A stretch of DNA of 64,000 bases, taken from NCBI RefSeq assembly GCF_020520425.1, contig NC_079488.1, positions 10,765,747-10,829,746 on the forward strand, written 5' to 3'. The DNA comes from Spinacia oleracea (lineage: Eukaryota > Streptophyta > Magnoliopsida > Caryophyllales > Amaranthaceae). The notes beneath the pieces are model-generated. The model was not told the DNA's origin and did no database searches. It was given only the letters and a program-made list of their open reading frames with translations. Shown in pieces: positions 47,036 to 59,600 of the stretch. How positions within the stretch are numbered: position 1 is the stretch's first letter; each line of letters starts with the position of its first letter. Both the position numbers and the translations under genes were made by a program.

Positions 47036-49452
47036 TTGCGATTCTTGTTGATAAATCTTAAATTTTTGATTGACCTACTGTATATGTTTAACAAGATTTG
47101 AATGCCTAGCCTTGTTAATTATGCAATCTAATTTGTAATTATGATTAATTTGTTAAAAATTAGAATAATTTAGAATTAATTTGATTTTCATAATTAATTA
47201 TAATTTAATTAGATGTAAATTTATGATAAATTTTAAATTTTTATGACCTAGGCTTGAATCCATGATAATCGGAAATCAATTGAATAATAAATTTTCGATT
47301 TTTCGCCCTAAAATTATGAAATTAATATTATTTATTAATTTGTCATTAATTTTAAATATAAATTTTTTAAATTTTATGCGATTCGTTCATATAACTTGCA
47401 CGCACAAAGCAATGGACGCTACATGTTACCCTTAAGGGGTGTTGTATAGTGCGGGCATGCGACGACGAGCAAGGGAGCTCGTCGCCCGTGCGGCACGAAT
47501 GCAATGAGCAAGGGCATGGTGCACGAGCACAAGGCAACAGCCCTGCCTTGTGTCGTGGGCTACGAGCACTGGACGAATGGGCATGGGGGAAGGCAAGGCA
47601 CGACAGTCGCGTGTGGGCAGCAAGCGAGCTACGCCACAACGCGCACTGCCTCGCGCAAGCGCGCGCAAGCTCGCGTGCCACAAGTGCTGCGCCCAGCGAG
47701 CGATGGCTCGCGCACAGCGAGCGTTGGCGAGCGCGCGCAGCGAGCGCTGGCGAGCGTGCACAGCGAGCGATGGCTCGCGTGCATCGAGCGCTGGAGCGCG
47801 CGCAGCGAGCGCTGGCAAGCGCGCACAGCGAGCGATGGCTCGCGTGCATCGAGCGCTGGCGTGCGCGCAGCGAGCACCAACTCGTGCGATGGCTTGCGAA
47901 GGGTAGAAGCAGCAGCTATGCGACGAGCGCATGGGCTGCGCGCACATGGCCAGCGATGGCTGTGTGCGTGTGGCCCATGGGCGTGAGATGCGTAGGGTGT
48001 TTGCGTTGCGATTAGATCGTTTTGAATGTTTAATTTGAAATTTTCAGTTTACGTAATTTTAATTAATTTTAAAATTAATAATTTAAATTATTTTCTTGGA
48101 TTTTAATTTTGAATATTGTAATTATAATAAATTTTATTTATTCTAATTATTTTACTAAAATTGAAATCATGAATTAATTTAAATACGACTGAAATTAAAT
48201 TAAACTTTTTGGATTCAATTATAAATTTATATGAGCTTTAAGTTTTAATTAAATTTGTATGTTTCCGGTTAGACTAGAAATACATTTTTATGTTTAAAAT
48301 TAGTAAAGCATATGAATTTATTGGTTTGAGTGGGAGCCCTTTTTAGTCATAAACTCTTGATTAGGTCTACAAATCCTTAAGGTTAAAACAACTTGATTAG
48401 AATTAATAAGGACTGAATAATTGGTAGATTATTGGTGCCCTTGATTAATTGCTGCAAATGTTTACGTGATGCATAATGTGTTTTACTAACCAGCTATGTG
48501 GGCCATTCATGATAATGAATGGGTGAATGGTATATATTGTATATGTACTGTTTTGCAGGTTATGAAGTGACTAGTATGGCCCAAATAGGATAGAAAATAT
48601 GGTCTGCATACCATTAATTTGAATGTAATTGGTCTAAAGTACCAAAGTTGTTTTTCAATTCAAATATGGTCTGCGTACCATCAAATAGTTGTAATTAGTT
48701 TTAATTATAGCTTATCCTATTTGAAGAAAATGGTGCCTCCCACGGAGATTTTCAAGACGGACTTTGAAGTCAAAGCTTCAAGATGAAGTCGGGCCATACT
48801 AGATCACATTTATCTTATGCATGTTTTAAGTTATTTATTGCTTTTAAATATGTCTTAAAATGCATGAGATCAAAAGCTTGATTATGTTGCATGATTAAGG
48901 ATTTTAGTTCACTTAAAATCTAACCAACATAGTAAGAGCCTTAAGTTCCAAACTTAAAAATTGAGTTAAAAGGTGCCATGCCAAAATATACACTTGCTTG
49001 GATATCCTTTACATCAATCTAGTAATAGTTTTCGCTCAGCGAGGTGTTACTTATTGGTCCTAAAGGGGCAAGGTACACAAATAATTGTGAGTACATGTTA
49101 GTTTTGGTGAAACTCAACGATATAAGTAAGGAGTCCTTTTATGTCGTGGCAAAATCGATAGGTTTACCTAATAAGTTCTTAGACGTACCTATCAACCAAG
49201 AATAGTTTCTAGACTATTAGCAAAAGGCTTTTGCTTACCTAAGATGTTTTAGGATTAAGTCGACAAACTGTGCTTAGTTCTTCAATGATTTTAGGATCTT
49301 GGAATCATTTTATTCACACCTGCCGGAACACATAACTTGAATAAAATGCTTAATAAACATTGAATTATGCATGTATGCTCGAATTTAAGTTTATTAAGAG
49401 AAACTGTGAATGGTTATTTATTTGTTTATTCTTTTCAATTGTAGTTTTTAAT
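47036..49452 (+). other. Untranslated leader of the copia element
   Basis: Mostly AT-rich, except for a striking G/C-rich island at about 47440-48005. No primer binding site of the usual initiator-Met type was found at its start. Long overlapping frames in the island are by-products of its composition. It ends before the ATG at 49453. Confidence 0.7.
47694..47888 (+). repeat. G/C-rich minisatellite, 21-23 bp units
   Basis: About nine units of CAGCGAGCGATGGCTCGCGCA-like sequence in lengths 21, 23, 23, 21, 21, 23, 21, 21 and 21 bp, in otherwise AT-rich DNA. Each unit is partly self-complementary (GCGAGCGATGGCTCGC), so the leader RNA could form serial hairpins. Confidence 0.85.
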
Positions 49453-52400
49453 ATGGCAAACAACAATTCATTCAACATTCGATCAATTCTCGAAAAGGAG
49501 AAGTTGAACGGGAAGAACTTCCTTGACTGGCAAAGGAACTTGCAAATAGTTCTTATGCAGGAAGAAAAGGAATATGTCCTAGAAGAGGCGATGCCCGAAG
49601 CCGCAGGCGACGGGGTCACTCAGGCAGCCCTCAATCGTTGGATTGATGCCAACAAGGATGTGAAATGTCTAATGCTCGCCACCATGAGTGCGGATCTGCA
49701 GAAAACGTTCATCAACTCAGATGCTTTCACAATCATCAGTGAGTTGAAGAACATGTTCCAAGATCTGGCTCGAGTCGAAAGATTCGAGACTCATAGGAAA
49801 ATTCTTGAGACCAAGCTTAAGAAAGGCGAGCCCGTAAGTCCACATGTTCTCAAAATGATTGGACTCATTGAGAATATGAGTCGGCTGGATCAGCAATTTT
49901 CTCAGGAAATGGCTATAGACACCATCCTCCATTCTCTTCATAGCGGGTATGATCAGTTCAAACTGAACTACAGTATGAATAGTCTGGACAAAACGCTCAC
50001 TGAGCTTCACGGTATGCTGAAGACCGCTGAAAAGACGCTCAAAAGTGATAAGCAGGATGTGCTTATGGTGCGTGGGGGCAAGTTCATGAAATCTGGAAAG
50101 AAGAGGAATGCTAAGAAAGGTGGCAACAAGGCCAGCCCAACTAAGCAAACTGGCGCCAAATCTGTAAAGAGGAAGGTCAGTCAACCCACTTCTGAATCCG
50201 AATGCTTCTACTGCAAGAAGAAGGGGCATTGGAAGAGAGATTGCTTGAAGCTAAAGGAAGATCAGAAGAATGGAATAGTCGTTCCATCTTCAGGTATTTT
50301 CGTTATAGACTGTATACTTGCTAATTCAACTTCTTGGGTATTAGATACAGGTTGTGCCTCACACTTATGTTCCAATCCACAGGGACTAAGAAGAAGTAGA
50401 AAGTTAAGCAAGGGTGAAGTCGACCTACGAGTGGGAAATGGAGCACGGATTGCTGCATTAGCTGTAGGAACTTACTATTTGTCGTTGCCCTCCGGGCTAG
50501 TTTTGGAACTGGAAGAATGTTTCCATGTTCCAAGTCTTACTAAAAACATCATTTCAGTTTCTTGCTTAGATGCTAAGGGATTTTCTTTTTTAATAAAAGA
50601 CAATAGTTGTTCGTTTTATTTTAAAGAGATGTTTTATGGATCTGCTAGATTAGTCAATGGACTTTATTTATTAGATCACGACAAACAAGTATATAACATA
50701 AATACCAAAAAGGCCAAAAAGGATGATTCAGATCTCACCTATCTGTCGCATTGTCGATTAGGTCATATAAACTTGAAACGCTTAGAAAGACTTCAAAAGG
50801 AAGGAATTCTAGAACCATTTGACTTAGAGGATTATGGTAAATGCGAATCATGTTTACTTGGCAAAATGACAAAGCAACCTTTCTCTAAAGTTGGAGAAAG
50901 AGCAAATGAACTATTGGGTTTAATCCATACAGATGTATGTGGACCAATGAGTACAAATGCTAGAGGTGGTTTCAGCTACTTTATCACTTTCACTGATGAC
51001 TTCAGTAGATATGGTTATGTCTACCTAATGAAGCATAAGTCTGAATCCTTTGACAAATTCAAGGAATTTCAGAGTGAAGTAGAGAATCAATTAGGCAAGA
51101 AGATTAAGGCACTGCGGTCTGATAGAGGCGGTGAATATCTGAGCTATGAATTTGATGACCATCTGAAAGAATGTGGAATTCTATCAGAATTGACTCCTCC
51201 AGGAACACCACAATGGAACGGTGTGTCAGAACGGAGGAACAGAACCTTGCTAGACATGGTCAGGTCAATGATGGGTCAGGCCAAACTTCCATTAGAATTT
51301 TGGGGACATGCACTAAATACAGCTACACTCACTATAAATAGAGCTCCGTCTAAAGCTGTCGAAAAGACTCCATACAAATTATGGTTTGGAAAGCCTCCAA
51401 ATGTGTCTTTTCTTAAGATTTGGGGATGTGAAGTATACGTCAAACGATTAATTTCAGACAAACTTCATCCAAAATCTGACAAATGTATCCTTGTGGGCTA
51501 TCCAAAGGAAACAAAGGGGTATTACTTCTACAATACATCTGAGAACAAGGTGTTTGTTGCTCGAGATGGTGTCTTTTTGGAGAAAGATCACATTTCCAAA
51601 ATGACAAGTGGGAGAAAAGTAGACCTCGAAGAAATTCGAGTCGAACAACAAACTCTAGAGAATTCTCAAGATGACATTCAGGATGAAACTCAGAGATCTT
51701 TAGAAGAATCTGGTGAGAATCATGGTCAAACTAGAAATGTTACCCCGCGTAGATCGCAAAGATATAGATCTCAACCAGAAAGGTACTTAGGTATTTTGAC
51801 GAACGAGAGCTATGACGTTCTATTACTTGAAAGTGATGAACCTGCGACTTACAAACAAGCTATGACGAGCCCTAGCTCCAAGCAATGGCAAGAAGCCATG
51901 CAATCTGAATTAGACTCCATGTCTGAAAACCAAGTATGGGATTTGGTCGATTTGCCAGATGCCTACCAAGCCATTGGAAGCAAATGGGTTTTCAAACTGA
52001 AAAAGGACAAGGATGGGAAACTTGAAGTTTTCAAAGCTAGATTGGTTGCAAAAGGTTACAGGCAAGTCCACGGTGTGGATTACGATGAAACCTTTTCACC
52101 AGTTGCAATGCTAAAGTCTATTCGGATAATGTTAGCAATCGCTGCATATTACGATTACGAAATATGGCAGATTGATGTCAAAACTGCTTTCTTAAACGGC
52201 GTTTTAACAGAAACTGTGTTTATGACACAGCCTGAAGGTTTTGAGGATCCAAAGAATGCTAGAAAGGTATGTAAGCTAAAGAAGTCAATCTACGGATTGA
52301 AGCAGGCATCCAGGAGCTGGAATATATGTTTTGATGAAGCAGTCAGTGACTTTGGTTTCATCAAGAACGCAGACGAATCTTGTGTATACAAGAAGGTCAG

Positions 52401-53418
52401 TGGGAGAAAAATTGCTTTCCTAGTATTATATGTCGACGACATATTACTTATCGGAAATGACATTCCTATGTTGAACTTTGTCAAGATTTGTCTTGGGAAA
52501 TGTTTTTCGATGAAAGATCTAGGAGAAGCACAGTACATATTGGGCATCAAGATTTACAGAGATAGATCTAAAAGGATGATTGGACTTAGTCAAAGCACTT
52601 ATATCAATAAGGTGCTTGATAGGTTCAAGATGGCGGACTCCAAGCGAGGCTACCTACCCATGTCTCATGGAATGACTCTAAGCAAGACTCAGTGCCCAAA
52701 AACACTTGATGAGCGTAGACGAATGAATGGGATTCCATATGCATCATTGATTGGTTCAATAATGTATGCTATGATATGTACACGCCCGGATGTTGCGTAC
52801 GCACTCAGTGCTACGAGCAGATACCAGTCAGACCCAGGAGAGGCGCATTGGACTGCTGCCAAGAATATTCTGAAGTACCTGAAAAGGCACGAAGATGACT
52901 TCCTGGTCTATGGTGGAGATGATGAATTAATTGTTAAAGGCTATACGGACGCAAGTTTCCAAACCGACAAAGATGATTTCAGATCACAGTCTGGGTTTGT
53001 CTTCTGCCTCAACGGAGGAGCAGTAAGCTGGAAAAGTGCTAAGCAAAGCACCATTGCGGATTCTACAACTGAAGCGGAGTACATTACTGCACATGAAGCA
53101 GCAAAGGAAGCTATATGGCTAAGGAAGTTCATAGGTGAACTTGGTGTAGTCCCCTCCATTAAAGGACCAATTGCCCTGTATTGTGATAATAACGGAGCTA
53201 TTGCACAGGCAAAGGAGCCTAGACACCACCAGAGAGTCAAGCATGTACTTCGTAGATTTCACCTTCTACGAGAGTTCGTTGAAAGAAAAGAAGTCGAGAT
53301 AAGCAAAATTGGAACTGATGACAACATATCAGATCCATTGACTAAACCTCTGCCGCAGGCGAAGCACAACTCGCACACTGCAGCTATGGGAATCAAGCAT
53401 ATTGGAGAATGGCTTTGA
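49453..53418 (+). CDS. Copia Gag-Pol polyprotein, intact (1321 aa)
   Basis: The polyprotein makes the retrotransposon particle and copies and inserts the element. Domains in order: Gag; zinc knuckle CFYCKKKGHWKRDC at residue 251; protease LDTGCASHL with Asp298; integrase with Asp494 (HTDVCGP), Asp557 (SDRGGEY) and Glu593 (VSERRN); reverse transcriptase with YVDD at 993-996; RNase H with Asp1166 (TDAS), TEAEY near 1207 and Asp1245 (YCDN). Integrase before RT defines Ty1/copia. No stop or frameshift is seen. I start at the second ATG (MANNNSFNIRS), because Gag proteins of related elements begin this way; an in-frame ATG at 49360 would add 31 hydrophobic residues. The protein looks functional, but the 5' end of the element is damaged. 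Confidence 0.95.
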   Translation: MANNNSFNIRSILEKEKLNGKNFLDWQRNLQIVLMQEEKEYVLEEAMPEAAGDGVTQAALNRWIDANKDVKCLMLATMSADLQKTFINSDAFTIISELKNMFQDLARVERFETHRKILETKLKKGEPVSPHVLKMIGLIENMSRLDQQFSQEMAIDTILHSLHSGYDQFKLNYSMNSLDKTLTELHGMLKTAEKTLKSDKQDVLMVRGGKFMKSGKKRNAKKGGNKASPTKQTGAKSVKRKVSQPTSESECFYCKKKGHWKRDCLKLKEDQKNGIVVPSSGIFVIDCILANSTSWVLDTGCASHLCSNPQGLRRSRKLSKGEVDLRVGNGARIAALAVGTYYLSLPSGLVLELEECFHVPSLTKNIISVSCLDAKGFSFLIKDNSCSFYFKEMFYGSARLVNGLYLLDHDKQVYNINTKKAKKDDSDLTYLSHCRLGHINLKRLERLQKEGILEPFDLEDYGKCESCLLGKMTKQPFSKVGERANELLGLIHTDVCGPMSTNARGGFSYFITFTDDFSRYGYVYLMKHKSESFDKFKEFQSEVENQLGKKIKALRSDRGGEYLSYEFDDHLKECGILSELTPPGTPQWNGVSERRNRTLLDMVRSMMGQAKLPLEFWGHALNTATLTINRAPSKAVEKTPYKLWFGKPPNVSFLKIWGCEVYVKRLISDKLHPKSDKCILVGYPKETKGYYFYNTSENKVFVARDGVFLEKDHISKMTSGRKVDLEEIRVEQQTLENSQDDIQDETQRSLEESGENHGQTRNVTPRRSQRYRSQPERYLGILTNESYDVLLLESDEPATYKQAMTSPSSKQWQEAMQSELDSMSENQVWDLVDLPDAYQAIGSKWVFKLKKDKDGKLEVFKARLVAKGYRQVHGVDYDETFSPVAMLKSIRIMLAIAAYYDYEIWQIDVKTAFLNGVLTETVFMTQPEGFEDPKNARKVCKLKKSIYGLKQASRSWNICFDEAVSDFGFIKNADESCVYKKVSGRKIAFLVLYVDDILLIGNDIPMLNFVKICLGKCFSMKDLGEAQYILGIKIYRDRSKRMIGLSQSTYINKVLDRFKMADSKRGYLPMSHGMTLSKTQCPKTLDERRRMNGIPYASLIGSIMYAMICTRPDVAYALSATSRYQSDPGEAHWTAAKNILKYLKRHEDDFLVYGGDDELIVKGYTDASFQTDKDDFRSQSGFVFCLNGGAVSWKSAKQSTIADSTTEAEYITAHEAAKEAIWLRKFIGELGVVPSIKGPIALYCDNNGAIAQAKEPRHHQRVKHVLRRFHLLREFVERKEVEISKIGTDDNISDPLTKPLPQAKHNSHTAAMGIKHIGEWL

Positions 53419-54283
53419 TGTCTCTGTTTAATGTTTTAAAGTTTTAGAGTTTAAATCTTTGTAAAACATTATTGGTTAATCATTCACAATAAATGAAAAG
53501 AATTCATTTTTCCATTTAATTTGTGGTTTATTAAATGATGAGTCCCTTCAATTTGACGATATATTCAAGATAGACTGTCAGGACCAGTCCTGTGACTAAG
53601 AAATGTCTATCAAGTGAACTTGAATGTCAAAGGTTGAAAATGGTCCCTAGTCGGAGTTTTCTATAAAATTGGATGCATAGAAAACGTTAGACGATTAGAA
53701 TGCAAGATGACTAGTAGTTCTGTTTCTTGAACTATGTGGACATGGCAATGTCATAATCATTTGCATAGATACTTACTTTGGGAAGACTAGTATCGGACAA
53801 GACCTATGAAACTTTACTGTAAGAGATGAAAACCTGTCATAAGTAAATTTCATTAAAATTATTAGACACTAAATCCTCAATACCTGAGTGATTTGAGATT
53901 ACTTGTTTGAGAACTGGTTACTTTGACGTTGACCAACCGTCGCACCGTAAAAGGAGGCTATAAAGGCAACGCTCAGGTAATCACCTATCAAACGAAGTCT
54001 AATCTCAAGATCGCAAGATTGGGATTGTCCTCCCATAAATCGGGATGAGATGCTTAAAAGTTGTACAAGGCCACTCGGAGAGCTAGAAACTGTGAAATGC
54101 ATGGCCGTGCTAGGATAAATCATAGGCTATGATTATCTGTTTATTTGATCAGTTGAACTCTGAAACCGAGGAACACCTCTGGACATAATAAGGATGACAA
54201 CTCTTACCTTATGTTCAAGAGCAAGCATCGAGCGACAAAGGAATTAGGAAATGCACACTTGTCCCTAAGGACAAGTGGGAGAC
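53419..54283 (+). other. 3' untranslated region and polypurine tract of copia
   Basis: No gene. The polypurine tract ACAAGTGGGAGA at 54271-54282 lies directly before the 3' LTR start, as required for plus-strand DNA priming. Confidence 0.75.
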
Positions 54284-55661
54284 TGAAGGAAATAATGCCC
54301 TTGGTCCAAGTATGCATTCAATGTTAAGTCTAATAAATGCGGTTCAGTATTAATTAACAAGTTAATAATTCAGTGAGATCAAGTGAACTGAATGCCTAGC
54401 TAGAGGCCGCTTCAGTTCAAGTGGAATTAATGATATTAATCCACAGCTTACTCTTGACTGAACCCGTAGGGTCACACAAATAGTACGTAAACGGATCAAG
54501 TATTTAATGGCATTAAATACTCCATCTATGGATATTCGGAATCGACGGATCTTGGTTTCAGTGGGAGCTGAGATCGTCACAGGCAAGAAATGAATACTCC
54601 GGAAACGATGATATTGCCGGAAACGGAAATATAGATCGTATCGGAAATATTAAAATTATCCAAGTCGTAGATGTTGCCGGAAACGGAAACATGGTACGTA
54701 TCGGAAAATATTATCGGAAATGGAAATATTGCCGGAATCGGAAATATTGCCGGAAACGGAAATATTGTCTGAATCGGAAATATTATCGGAATTGGAAAAT
54801 AATTCCGGAAACGGAAATATTAAATATTTGTTCGAAACGGAAATTAATTCCGGAATCGGAAATGTTAAATATTGTTCGTATCGGAAATAAATTCCGGAAT
54901 CGGAAAATTAATCGGAAGCGCGTCGTACGAATTAGCATCGGACGAGCTTGCTAGACGAAGGCCCAGCACGAAGCCAGGCCCACGTCCAGCAAGGGAAACG
55001 CGCGCCACAACACGCCAGCCCAAGGCTGCGCCAGGCCCACCGCAAGGCAGGCCCAGCGCGCGCCCAAGGCTGCGGCAGTCGTTGGCTGCGATGCTCGGGC
55101 TGTGCGCGCGCGCGCATGGCGCCCCTCGTGGGCTGCTGTGCGTGCGTGGGTGTTTGTGTTCACATACGAAACCTAAAACGTACAGGATTCGTTTAATGAT
55201 TAAATTCCTAATTCTATTTGATAAATTAATTAAATAAGAGTTTTATTGTGATTCTAATTTAATTAATTCGTATCCTAATTCGATTCCAATTCTCTTTCCA
55301 TAAATATGTGGCCTGGGTTCACAATTTATAACAAGTTTTTTAAGTATTCAAAGTGAGTTTTTGAGAGAAAAATTCAGACACATTCCTTGCTCAAAAGTGC
55401 CGAAATTTTTAGTACCTTAAGGGCGATTCTAGTTGGTCAATCTTAAGGCGGATCCGGACGTATTGTGGACTATCTACGGAGGGACGACACTTGGAGTCCT
55501 AAAGACTTGTTCTTGTTCGGTTCGGGCGCAGCTAGGGAAGGCACGCAACAAAGAGTATGCATCTAAACTATGCTAAATGATTATGTGTAAATAATATGTT
55601 TTCCTGGCTAAATGGTTTTTCCGCATGATTTATGAATTGTCATATGTATCATAACCTAACA
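54284..55661 (+). repeat. 3' LTR, complete (1378 bp)
   Basis: Starts TGAAGGAAATAATGCC after the polypurine tract and ends ATAACCTAACA, giving TG and CA termini. Host sequence of copy B resumes with GTTTTGTGTTTTTTTT, matching copy A near 5348. It is the reference for the missing 39 bp of the 5' LTR. Confidence 0.9.
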
Positions 55662-56675
55662 GTTTTGTGTTTTTTTTCTGCTGCAGTTGCTTCATGTTGG
55701 TCGAATTATTCTGAAATATGGGCTTTGGTGTTGGAATCTCCAGTCTCTATGTTGCTGTCTGTTTCCTCCTATTCCTTTTTTATCATGGAAATTGAATTTG
55801 TATGTAAGTAACGCATGCTTGTTCTTCGTGGTGGTGTCAAAAGTTTCTTTAATTATATAATTACCAATTTATCAGTATAATGTTGATCTCCATCCGTACG
55901 TGATTAGTTTTACTAAGATCAGCGGTACGTTAATTCTCAGGATTTCTTTCTTGCTTGTTGGAGATTACAGTAATTGATTTCCACTCTCTCTGAGTCATGT
56001 GTGGTATTGGTTTCTTTCTCTCAAGGCTTGTGTTATGTTAGGAAACTTTATTTGCTGTTATTCTTTTTTGGGTCTATTTCTAGCTTAAGCTCCCCGTTAT
56101 GTGTACTATTTTCTGTCTTTTGGTAAGTGTTGGTAATTTGTTTTTTTAATTTTTAATTTTTCTATTCTTGACTTGTGGGATTATAGCTTTGTGCTCCACA
56201 TCCAGGTAACCTTTTATGTAGAACCACTATATATTTGCAGATTTCTGACTTGTGATCTTGTGGCTTACTCGTAAGAGTTTTTTATTTGTGATTTTTGAAT
56301 ATGTTGTTATCCTATGGTTACTTCTTGATATGTGTTACCTGCTGCAATTGGTGACTGGGGATGAAGAATTTTTTGGTTTGTTTCTGTTACAGACAACAAT
56401 ATTTGGTAGTTCTCATGGTGTGTAATACTTAGGATCATAGTTTAGTTTAGAATCTTTTTGTCCACAGAGACCCCTTCATCCTACAAACAATAATTTTTTC
56501 CTTTGAAGTCGCGTTTTATCGACATGGACATGGTTTATAAAATATATGGGGTGGAGGAAATTTCTTTCCTGTTTGTCCATTTCCCTAAAGAAAGCAACAT
56601 TTATCTACATTCGCCTCACATACTATTATTACGGTCCCTTAGGTGCTAAGCGGTGGCAACTGCAGCGGCGACAGG

Positions 56676-59600
56676 TTTTTCTAATTCATTTGTTTCTTCA
56701 CCTACATAATGTTCTCTGTTTTTCTATTGGCACATATTTTGGTTCTTGTGGTAGTTAAGTTATTGCTTATTGTGGTAGGTAGCATCTCCATTGTGAGAGC
56801 ATGCTTGCTGGAAAGTGATTGGTTTCTGATTGTATTTCAGAGTAGGTATTATTTTCTTTAAGGCTAGTGCGGCAGTATCCTGTTTCTTAATAATTTTTTA
56901 CTCTGTGGGTGAATTTCTAGCTTCAGCTTCCTGGTATGTGTACTTTCCTTTTTAATTTTTTGGTACACTTTGAATCATAGTTGATTTACTTTTTGTCTTA
57001 TTCCATGGAGCCCTCTATCTTTCCTATCAACAATTACTTCGCCATCAGAATCACACTTTGATGGCAGATAATAACTACTCATCTAAGGGAGTTTTATACC
57101 TGTTCCTTCTAACATTTCCCAGACTAATTTAAGTGCAAACATCCTTAGGCCATGAATTGTTCTGTAGGTAAAAAGACAACTGCTTCTCTATTGGATTCCG
57201 TGTTGACCAAAGGACATTATGTTGATCCAACTGCCATATTTCTTGAAGAATCATTACGGTTTTGTTTGTTTGTGCACTTTCTGCGCGACTTGCTGATTTG
57301 CTCATAAATACTGGCTTTGTTGGATGCAAAGGTTTTTTAGTTTCTTGTTTCGACTGTTGTGGTGCTTAACTTTTGCAGATTTATGGTGTTCTCTTCCTTC
57401 CACTTCCATTTTCTGTTGTGAAGTCATCTCCTGATTCATGATTAAGTGGTTAGTCATAATCAATTAAGTAATAAATTATTATCAAACTGGGACTCGTTGG
57501 TGTTTCTTTCAGGCTTGTTGCTTATTTTCTTGAAAATAGATCCTCATTATCAAGTAGGTAATTTCTATTTAAGCATTATACCGGCCTGTGACTTGTCTGC
57601 AGCCTGCACACAATGAATTTCTTGTGAGCAGTACACGATTTTTACTGTAGGTTAATAATAGTTGTTTCCTCTATATTGAAGGCAATCTGGTTAACATATA
57701 TGTGTAAAATGAGCAATTCCCTTGGATAGTGTCATTTAAAATGAAAATTACCGATGTTATGATAGGCGAACAGTTCGGAGTTTGGTGGCTTATTGATTAC
57801 GTTTGCTGGAAGAGTTTTCTTTGTTTTGTCTTCAATGGTCATGCAGTTGCTTCTCGATGGTTGATTAATTGGTGATCAAGTAGGTTGGTTGTTGACTCCA
57901 TTTTACGGTAATGTTATTTGCAGAAAGGTTTGTGCTAAATGATTTCGTAATCTTTTCTGTACAGTTGTTTCAACTACAGTTGTTCCTGTAGTTTGCTTAA
58001 TCTCTTGCAGTTTTGTTTTTGCTTTGGCCTCTTGAAATCCTCGTTATTTTCTTTTACTGGTTTCATTATCAAGTGATGGTGGATTCGGACAAAGTTCCTC
58101 TTGAAACCAAATGAGTTGTCTTCGTTGATTGAGTTTTTCTGATTCATTTGTTTTTTCTCCTACATAATCTTCTTTTTCTATTGGCAAGTATTTTGGTTCT
58201 TGTGGTAGTTAAGTCATTGCTTGTTGTGGTAGGTAGCATCTCCATTGTGATAGCATGCTTGCTGGAAAGTGATTGGTTTCTGATAGTATTTAAGAGTAAG
58301 TATTATTTTCTTTATGGCTAATGTGGCAGTATCCTATTTCTTAATAATTTTTTACTCTGTGGGTGAATTTCTAGCTTCAGCTTCCTGGTATGTGTACTTT
58401 CCTTCTTAATTTTTTGGTACACTTTGAATCATAGTTGATTTACTTTTTCTCTTATTCCATGGAGCCCTCTATCTTTCCTATCAATAATTACTTCGCCATC
58501 GGAATCACAAATTGGTGGCAGATAATAACTACTGATCTAAGGGAGTTTTATACCTGTTCCTTCTAACATTTCCCCAGACTAATTTAAGTGCAAACAACCT
58601 TAGGTCATGAATTGTTCTGTAGGTAAACAGACAATTGCTTATCTATCGGATGCCGTGTTGTTCAAAGGACATTATATTAATCCAACTGCCATATTTCTTG
58701 TAGCAAAATTACAGTTTTGTTTGTTTGTGCATTTTCTGCGCGACTTGCTGATTATTGCTGATAAATACTGGCTTTCTTTTGACGCAAAGTTCTTTTAGTT
58801 TCTTGTTTCGACTGTTGTGGCGCTTAACTTTTGCAGATGTATGGTGTTCTCTTCCTTCCACTTCCATTTGCTGTTATGAAGTCATCTCTTGATTCATGAT
58901 TAAGTGGTTAGTCATAATGAATTAACTAATAAATTATTATCAAACTAGGGCTCGTTGGGGTTTGTTTCAGGCTTGTTGCTTATTTTCATGAAAATCGATC
59001 ATCACTACAGAAAGGTAATTTCTATTTAATCATTATACCGGCCTGTGACTTATCTGCAGCCTGCACACAATTAATTTCTTGTGAGCGGAAGTGCGGCACA
59101 CGACTTTTTCTGTAGGTTAATAATAGTTGTTTCTCTAAATTGAAGGCAAGTTGCTTAATATATATGTGTAAATTGAGCAATTCCCTTGAATAGTGTCGTT
59201 TAAAAATGAAAATAATCGACGTTGATGATAGGCGAACATTTCGCAGTTTGGTGGCTTATTGATTACTTTTTCTGGAAGAGTTTTCTTTGTTTTGTCTTCA
59301 ATGGTCATGCAGTTGCTTCTCGATGGTTAATTAATTGGTGATCGAGTAGGTTGTTTGTTGACTCCATTTTACGGTTATGTTATTTGCAGAAAGGTTTGTG
59401 CTAAATGATTTCGTAATCTCTTCTGTACATTTGTTTCAACTATGGTTGTTCCTGTAGTTTGCTTAATCTCTTGCAGTTCTGTTTTTGCTTTGGCCTCTTG
59501 ACATCCTCATTATTTTCTTTACTGGTTTCATTATCAAGTGATGGTGGATTCGGACAAAGTTGCTCTTGAAACCAAATGAGTTGCCTTGGTTGATTGAGTT

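Larger units (their letters stand above)
45698..55661 (+). mobile_element. Nearly complete Ty1/copia retrotransposon
   Basis: Order: 5' LTR, G/C-rich leader, one long Gag-Pol frame, polypurine tract, 3' LTR. It lies in copy B only, about 25 bp before an exon-like segment; copy A has the empty site near 5326-5348. The LTRs are equally long over the shared 1338 bp and differ at about 16 positions by my count, mostly C/T or G/A changes, about 1.2%, much less than the roughly 5% between A and B. The insertion is thus younger than the block duplication. The 5' LTR lacks its first 39 bp and no target duplication remains. Confidence 0.95.

Noticed and set aside
47367..48015. Several long overlapping Arg/Ala/Ser-rich frames on both strands
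   Set aside because: All fall on the G/C-rich minisatellite of the copia leader, where stops are rare in every frame; composition explains them.
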